From the NCBI GenBank assembly GCA_026214975.1, contig JAOBSW010000332.1:1-64000 (forward strand): DNA of 64,000 nucleotides, read 5' to 3'. Shown here piece by piece: positions 56,300 to 64,000 of this stretch. The notes beneath the pieces are model-generated. The model worked only from the letters and a program-made list of their open reading frames with translations. It was not told the DNA's origin and did no database searches. The position numbers and the translations under genes are program-made. This DNA comes from Gentiana macrophylla (lineage: Eukaryota > Streptophyta > Magnoliopsida > Gentianales > Gentianaceae). Every line of letters begins with the position of its first letter. The first letter of the stretch is position 1.

Positions 56300-58097
56300 T
56301 GTTAAGGGTGATTTTATACGTTTTATAAGGATATATTTTATATCAATATTCCCCATATATGGATGTTTTTCGTAGAATTCGAGCTTACAATCGATTAATT
56401 GAGCAAATGACGTTTTGAATAGTTAAAATGCAAAATTGAGTAAATATCGTGGTTTTATTATCTATTTTGTATGGTTTTACGTTTTGCTTGGTTTTGTCAT
56501 CTTTTAGGTGCACAAATGTGGAATGGAAGAGGTCTAAATGATGTTTGATTGAAGATTAAAATGGAAAGAAAGAGATACAAGAGGATGAAGATGAAATAAA
56601 GCTTTGGGAAAATCCCAAAACGACTCGTAATCTGACGGGCTAATCAAAAGGCGTTTTCGAAGAAGAGTCCTTAATGAAAGTTGTAGAGTTTTCCGAGAGC
56701 TTTTTATGACATTCGGATCATAATTTTGGAGGTCTACAACTCAAGATATGGATTTTAGAAGTTTTATTCCAATAAATATTCCATGCAAGAATATTCAAGA
56801 TCTGAGTTGCAAAGAATCACTTTGAACTAGCGTTCCAAGATGCGAGACTAGCGTTCAAGGTGAATGGCGCCCAAGATGATGGGGCGGCATCCAGGAGGCA
56901 AAAACATGTACTGAGTCTTCAAGATGTGCTTGACGAACGCCCACCTTCCGTCTGGTTTAGCTTGGACGAGCGTCCATTGTGGTAAACGAGCGTCCGCCAC
57001 CGCCATGCACAGCCGCCTCACTTTTTAATTACAGCCGCATGCAAATTCTTTTTGGAAAAAGAATTATTCAGCCGACATACATAATGCAAAATCCTAATTA
57101 AATTAGGATTATTTTCAGCCGCCTTAGTTGACCTATAAATACATGCATGTATTAAAAACCTAAATCCAATAATTCATACATTATTCCAGCCGCAAAAAGC
57201 AAAGGAGCAGCGGCAGTTTTGAGGAGTCCCAAGGCCGGTCACCCGAGCCTTGTGCTCGGGTGATCCGAGGTTAGATTAGGAGTAGTTTTTCGTTTCGTTT
57301 CCGTTTGTTGATCAATCCTTGTACCAAAACTATGTGAGTTTATTTTTAATTTATTCAATCCTTATTTATTTTTCATGATCTTTAATTTATTTTGTATCGT
57401 TCTATGATTATGATGCTATTATGTGAACTAGATCGAGAGATATGTTTACTAATTGATAGTTTACAACATACGAAAGTTGCGTAAGCTAGATCACAATAGA
57501 AAGATAGGATCTTTAATCATTAATTATGTGACAAATTAATTGGTTAATTATCTAGGTTGTTAGATTCTAAAATATGAGATTTAACCTGAATCTACACCGA
57601 GTTTTGTTTGGTAAATCGATCTCAACATTCGGAAGATGAGAGATTGATAAATTGGACTCACTAAGGAATTAGGAATCCATAGCTTGAGATTAAATTCACT
57701 AAGGAATTAGGGATTTGTATCTCGTGTAAAGGTGAAACCACAATTTGAATTAAAATCATGAGATGAACTAGGATTGAAATCACTTGGTTTGTGCACTGTT
57801 TGATCCCATGTATCTTTAGTTTAGTTTAGGTTGTGTTATTTTATTTCGTAGGTTAGATATATTTTAATTGCTCTTTCGTTTATTTTATTTGTTCTTTCGT
57901 TTATTCGTTTTTCCTAAGTAACAATTGAAAGGAATTAGTGAAATTAGATTCAACATCCCAATTCCCTGTGCATCGACCCCTTACTCACTTCGCTCTACTA
58001 TCAATTACCCGGTATTCGGCCGGTTAGGAGTTAGTTTTGCATGGTAGTTAGGGTTTATAAATTTTCTTTTGTTTAATGATGCAAAATCCCTCCAACA
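56300..58097 (+). repeat. E5 3' LTR (1798 bp)
   Basis: Same ends as the 5' LTR. TATAAATA at 57134-57141 and hairpin at 57239-57263. It lacks one copy of a 21-bp repeat near 57118 that the 5' LTR has at about 52540-52565. Confidence 0.93.
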
Positions 58098-61000
58098 AAC
58101 GGATACGGGAGATGAAGGTTATGGCCAAAATACTAGCACGGGTCCACCGAACCACCGAATGGGGTCATGCACAAATCCACCGACATCCCCAAGGTACCGA
58201 CGAATCACAGAAAATCCCCGAGAAGCACACCACATCGTTGGCATCGGAAAGGGCTTTCCAGAATGGTGAACTGTACGTGGAACGGACACGGGAGCCGAAG
58301 GTTATGGCCATAATACTAGCACGAGTCCACCGAACCACCGAATGGGGTCATGCTCAAATCCAACGACATCCCCGAGGTAGAAAATCCCCCAGAAGCGCAC
58401 CACATCGTTGGCATCGGAAAGCACTTTCCATAATGGTGAACTGCACGTGGGACGGACACGGGAGCAGAAGGTCATGGCCAAAATACTAGCACGGGTCCAC
58501 CGAACCACCGAATGGGGACATGCACAAATCCACCGACATCCCCGAGGTAGAAAATCCCCGAGAAGCACACCACGTCGTTGGCATCGGAAAGGGTTTTCCA
58601 GAATGGTGAACTGCACGTGGAACGGACTGGAGCCGAAGGTTATGGCCAAAATACTAGCACGGGTCCACCGAAACACCGAATAGGGTCATGCACAAATCCA
58701 CCGACATCCCCGAGGTACCGACGAACCACAGAAAATCCCCGAGAAGCACACCACGTCGTTGGCATCGGAAAGGGCTTTCCAGAATGGTGAACTAAACGTG
58801 GAACAGACAGGGGACCTGAAGGTTATGGCCAAAATACTAGCACGGGTCCACCGAACCACCGAATGGGGTCATGCACAAATCCACCGACATCCCCGAGGTA
58901 GAAAATCCTCGAGAAGCACACCACATCGTTGGCATCGGAAAGGGCTTTCCAGAATGGTGAACTGCACGTGGAACAGACACGGGAGGCGAAGGTTATGGCC
59001 AAAATTCTAGCACGGGTCCACCGAACCACCGAATAGGGTCATGCACAAATCCACCGACATCCCCGAGGTACCGACGAACCAAAGAAAACTCCCGAGAAGC
59101 ACACCACGTCGTTGGCATCGGTAAGGGCTTTCCAGAATGGTGAACTAAACGTGGAACAGACACGGGAGCTGAAGGTTATGGCCAAAATACTAGCATGGGT
59201 CCACCGAACCACCAAATGGGGTCATGCACAAATCCACCGAGATCTCTGAGGTGGAAAATCCCCGAGAAGCTCACCACATCGTTGGCATCGGAAAGGGCTT
59301 TCCAGAATGGTGAACTGCATGTGGAACGGACACGGGAGCCGAAGGTTATGGCCAAAATACTAGCACGGGTCCACCGTACCACCAAATGGGGTCATGCACA
59401 AATCCACCGACATCCCTGAGGTAGAAAATCCCTTAGAAGCTCACCACGTCGTTGGCATCGGAAATGGCTTTCCATAATGATGAATTGCACGTGGAACGGA
59501 CACGGGAGACGAATGTTATGGCCAAAATACTAGCCCGGGTCCACCAAACCACCGAATGGGGTCATGCACAAATCCACCGACACTCCCGAGGTACCGACGA
59601 ACCACAAAAAATCCCCGAGAAGCGCAGCACGTCGTTGGCATCGGAAAGGGCTTTCCAGAATGGTGAACTGCACGTGGAACAGACACGGGAGCCGAAGGTT
59701 GTGGCCAAAATACTAGCACGGGTCTACCGAACCACCGAATGGGGTCATGCACAAATCCAACGACATCCCCGAAGTAGAAAATCCCCGAGAACCACACCAC
59801 ATCTTTGGCATCGGAAAGGGCTTTCCAGAATGGTGAACTGCACGTGGAACGGACACGGGAGCAGAAGGTTATGGCCAAAATACTAGCATGGGTCCACCGA
59901 ACCACCGAATGGGGTCATGCACAAATCCACCGACATCCCGAGGTAGAAAATCCCCGAGAAGTGCACCACGTCGTTGGCATCGGAAATGGCTTTCCAGAAT
60001 GGTGAACTGCACGTGGAACGGACACGGGAGCCGAAGGTTATGGCCAAAATACTACCACGGGTCCTCCGAACCACCGAATGGGGTCATGCACAAATCCACT
60101 GACATCCCCGAGGTACCGACGAACCACAGAAAATCCCCGTGAAGTGCACCACGTCGTTGGCATCGGAAAGGGCTTTCTAGAATTGTGAACTAAACGTGGA
60201 ACAAACACGGGATCTGAAGGTTATGGCCAAAATACTAGCACGGGTCCACCGAACCACTAAATGGGGTCATGCACAAATCCACCGACATCCCCGTTGTAGA
60301 AAATCCCCGAGAAGCGCACCACGTCGTTGGCATCGGTAATGGCTTTCCAGAATGGTGAACTGCACGTGGATCGGACACGGGAGCCAAAGGTTATGGCCAA
60401 AATACTAGCACGGGTCCACCGAACCACCGAATAGGGTCATGCACAAATCCACTGACATCCCCGAGGTACCGACGAACCACATAAAATCCCATAGAAGCAC
60501 ACCACGTCGTTGGCATCAGAAAGGGCTTTCTAGAATGGTGAACTGCACATGAAACGGACACGGGAGCCGAAGGTTATTGCCAAAATACTAGCCCGGAAAT
60601 GGCTTTCCAGAATGGTGAACTGCACGTGGAACGGATACGGGAGACGAAGGTTATGGCCAAAATACTAGCACGGGTCCACCGAACCACCGAATGGGATCAT
60701 GCACAAATCCACCGACATCCCCGAGGTACCGACGAATCATAGAAAATCCCCGAGAAGTACACCACGTCGTTGGCATCGGAAAGGGCTTTCCAGAATGGTG
60801 AACTGCACGTGGAACGGACACGGGAGCCGAAGGTTATGGCCAAAATACTAGCACGGGTCCACCAAATGTGGTCATGCACAAATCCACCGACATCCCCGAG
60901 GAAGAAAATCCCTGAGAAGCGCACCATGTCGTTGTCATCAGAAATGGCTTTCCAGAATGGTGAACTGCACGTGGAACGGACACGGGAGCCGAAGGTTATG

Positions 61001-64000
61001 GCCAAAATACTAGCACGGGTCCACCGAACCACCGAATGGGGTCATGCACAAATCCACCGACATCCCTGAGGTATCGATGAACCACAGAAAATCCCCGAGA
61101 AGCACACCACGTTGTTGGCATCAGAAAGGGCTTTCCAGAATGGTGAATTGCACGTGGAATGGACACGGGAGCCGAAGGTTATGGCCAAAATACTAGCACG
61201 GGTCCATCGAACCACCGAATGGGGTCATGCACAAATCCACCGACATCCCCGAGTGCAGATTTAACCACGAAAATCCCGAGAAGCATACCACGTCGTTGGC
61301 ATCGGAAAGGGCTTTCCAGAATGGTGAACTGAACGTGGAACAGACACGGGAGCCGAAGGTTATGGCCAAAATACTAGCACGGGTCCACCGAACCACCGAA
61401 TGGGGTCATGCACAAATCCACCGACATCTCTGAGGTAGAAAGTCCCCGAGAAGCTCACTACATCGTTGGCATCGGAAAGGGCTTTCCAGAATGGTGAACT
61501 GCATGTGGAACGGACACGGGAGCCGAAGGTTTTGGCCAAAATACTAGCACGGGTCCACCGAACCATCGAATGGGGTCATGCACAAATGCACCGACATCCC
61601 CGAGGTACCTACAAAACACAGAAAATCCCCGAGAAGCACACCACGTCGTTGGCATCGGAAAGGGCTTTCCAGAATGGTGAACTGCATGTGGAATGGACAC
61701 TGGAGCCGAAGGTTATGGCCAAAATACTAGCACGGGTCCACCGAAACACCGAATGGGGTCATGCACAAATCCACCGACATCCCCGAGGTACCGACGAACC
61801 ATAGAAAATCCCCGAGAAGCACACCATGTCATTGGCATCGGAAGGGCTTTCCAGAATGGTGAACTAAACGTGGAACAGACACGGGACCTGAAGGTTATGG
61901 CCAAAATACTAGCATGGGTCCACCGAACCACCGAATGGGGTCATGCACAAATCCACCGACATCCCCGAGGTAGAAAATTCCCGAGAAGTGCACCACGTCG
62001 TTGGCATCGGAAAGGGATTTCTAGAATGGTGAACTGCACGTGGAACGGATACGGGAGCCGAAGGTTATGGCCACAATACTAGCACGGGTCCACCGAACCA
62101 CCGAATGGGGTCATGCACAAATCCACCGACATCCCCGAGGTACCGACGAACAACAGAAAATCCCCGAGAAGCACACCACGTCGTTGGCATTGGAAAGGGA
62201 TTTCCAGAATGGTTAACTGCACGTGGAATGGACACGGGAGCTGAAGGTTTTGGCCAAAATACTAGCATGGGTCCACCAAACCACCGAATGGGGTCATGCA
62301 CAAATCCACCGACATCCCCGAGGTAGAAAATCCCCGAGAAGCACACCACTTCGTTGGCATCAGAAATGGATTACCAGAATGGTGAACTGCACGTGGAACT
62401 TACATGGGAGCCGAAGGTTATGGCCAAAATACTAGCACGGGTCCACCGAACCACCGAATGGGGTTATGCACCAATCCACCGACATCCCCGAGGTACCGAC
62501 GAACCACAGAAAATCCCCGATAAGTGCACCACGTCGTTGGCATCGGAAAGGGCTTTCCAGAATTGTGAACTGCACGTGGAACGGACACGGGAGACGAAGG
62601 TTATGGGCAAAATACTAGCACGGGTCCACCGAACCACCGAATGGGGTCATGCACAAATCCACCGACATCCCCGAGGTACCGACGAACCACATAAAATCCC
62701 GAGAAGCACACCACGTTGTTGGCATCGGAAAGGGATTTCCAGAATGGTGAACTGCACATGGAACGGACACGGGAGCCGAAGGTTATGGCCAAAATACTAG
62801 CACGGGTCCACCGAACCACCGAATGGGGTCATGCACAAATCCACCGACATCACCATGGTAGAAAATCCCCGAGAAGCGCACCACGTCATTGGCATCGGAA
62901 ATGGATTTCAGAATCTTTGAAGCGCACGTGGATCGGACACGGGAGCCAACGGTTATGGCCAAAATACTAGCACGGGTCCACCGAACCACCGAATAGGGTC
63001 ATGCACAAATCCACTGACATCCCCGAGGTACCGACGAACCACATAAAATCCCAGAGAAGCACACCACATCGTTGGCATCAGAAAGGGCTTTCTAGAATGG
63101 TGAACTGCACATGAAACGGACACGGAAACCGAAGGTTATGGCCAAAATACTAGCACGGGTCCACCGAACCACCGAATGGAGTCATGCACAAATCCACCGA
63201 CATCCCCGAGGTAGAAAATCCCCGACAAGCACACCACATTGTTGGCATCGGAAATGGATTTCTAGAATGGTGAACTGCACGTGGAACGGACACGGGAGCC
63301 GAAGGTTATGGCCAAAATACTAGCACGGGTCCACCGAACCACCAAATGGGGTCATGCACAAATCCACCGACATCCCCGAGGTACCGACGAACCACATAAA
63401 ATCCCCGAGAAGCACACCACGTTGTTGGCATCGGAAAGGGATTTCCAGAATAGTGAACTGCACATGGAACGGACACGGGAGCCGAAGGTTATGGCCAAAA
63501 TACTAGCACGGGTCCACCGAACCACCGAATGGGGTCATGCACAAATCCACCGACATCACCGTGGTAGAAATTCCCGAGAAGCGCACCACATCATTGGCAT
63601 CGGAAATGGATTTCCAGAATGGTGAACTGCACGTGGATCGGACACGGGAGCCAAAGGTTATGGCCAAAATACTAGCACGGGTCCACCGAACCACCGAATA
63701 GGGTCATGCACAAATCCACTGACATCCCCGAGGTACCGACGAACCACATAAAATCCCAGAGAAGCACACCACATCGTTGGCATCAGAAAGGGCTTTCTAG
63801 AATGGTGAACTGCACATGAAACGGACACGGAAACCGAAGGTTATGGCCAAAATACTAGCACGGGTCCACCGAACCACCGAATGGAGTCATGCACAAATCC
63901 ACCGACATCCCCGAGGTAGAAAATCCCCGACAAGCACACCACATTGTTGGCATCGGAAATGGATTTCTAGAATGGTGAACTGCACGTGGAACGGATACGG
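58098..64000. repeat. Satellite block F, dimers and a 706-bp higher-order unit
   Basis: About 33 monomers of the 170/183-bp type. At the right end a four-monomer unit repeats: CGACATCACC-GTGGTAG recurs 706 bp apart (62851 and 63557), as do the variants GTGGATCGGACACGGGAGCC, AATCCACTGACATC, ACATAAAATCCCAGAG, TTTCTAGAATGG, ATGAAACGG and ATGGAGTCATG. A related unit without the second repeat lies at 60285-60590. A shortened recombinant monomer is seen at 60590-60600, where CTAGCCC jumps to GGAAATGGC. The block runs off the right edge. Confidence 0.95.

Larger units (their letters stand above)
51726..58097 (+). mobile_element. Non-coding (LARD-like) LTR retrotransposon E5
   Basis: 6.4 kb, structurally complete: 5' LTR 51726-53541, tRNA-Asp primer-binding site, 2.76 kb internal region without gag or pol, polypurine tract, 3' LTR 56300-58097. 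The target duplication is AACGG (51721-51725 and 58098-58102), at the same monomer position as E3. The two LTRs are very similar apart from small indels and a 21-bp length difference, so the insertion is fairly recent. It must be mobilised by proteins from another element. Confidence 0.93.

Noticed and set aside
32551..58097. E3 and E5 as two copies of one insertion made by array duplication
   Set aside because: U3, 3' non-coding region and flanking monomer types differ, so independent insertions are the better explanation. LTR exchange after duplication cannot be fully excluded.
1..64000. A CENP-B box in the satellite
   Set aside because: I looked for TTCG-n4-A-n2-CGGG and found only partial matches such as TTTCGAGAATGG. 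There is no support for a CENP-B-type site.

Overview
The window is repeat DNA from a flowering plant, most likely a eudicot, and has the look of a centromeric or pericentromeric satellite domain. I found no host protein gene, rRNA or tRNA gene. About 28.3 kb (44%) is one tandem satellite family, always in the same orientation. The rest is LTR retrotransposons that have broken the array into six blocks. The plant assignment rests on the Athila-type Ty3/gypsy polyproteins, a SIRE-type Ty1/copia remnant, a tRNA-Asp primer-binding site typical of Athila/Tat elements, and a satellite monomer of 170-183 bp.

Layout: 1-17943 satellite block A. 17944-30596 a 5'-truncated SIRE-type element (minus strand) whose 3' LTR was split by a nested Athila-type element (19299-28945, minus strand, target duplication CTTGC). 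30597-32550 satellite block B. 32551-37784 a non-coding (LARD-like) element, called E3 (plus strand, target duplication AACGG). 37785-39462 satellite block C. 39463-49328 a second Athila-type element, E4 (minus strand), cut off at its primer-binding site. 49329-50046 satellite block D, a copy of the DNA left of E4. 50047-51631 a solo LTR of the E4 family (ACCGA on both sides). 51632-51725 block E (94 bp). 51726-58097 a second non-coding element, E5 (plus strand, target duplication AACGG, tRNA-Asp PBS). 58098-64000 satellite block F.

Coding content is limited to retrotransposon gag, protease, reverse transcriptase, RNase H and integrase. Most of it is frameshifted; the best preserved parts are the E4 reverse transcriptase and the E1 integrase. 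E3 and E5 carry no gag or pol and would depend on enzymes from autonomous relatives. E3 shares U3 sequence with E4, and E3/E5 share U5 and a 1.5 kb internal region.

Main observations: (1) about 90 bp of the satellite monomer is homologous to a segment of the retrotransposon leader just downstream of the primer-binding site, so the satellite and the elements that invade it share ancestry. (2) E3 and E5 sit at exactly the same nucleotide of the satellite unit with the same target duplication. (3) E3 and E5 carry a set of five stem-loops with covarying stems. (4) All four Athila-related elements carry two copies of a hairpin-plus-polypurine module, one at the 3' LTR and one about 1 kb upstream. 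(5) Their LTRs keep a hairpin or palindrome about 85-115 nt downstream of the TATA box although its sequence differs between families. Indels concentrated at CG-rich spots, above all in block A, suggest that part of the fine-scale variation may be long-read consensus error.
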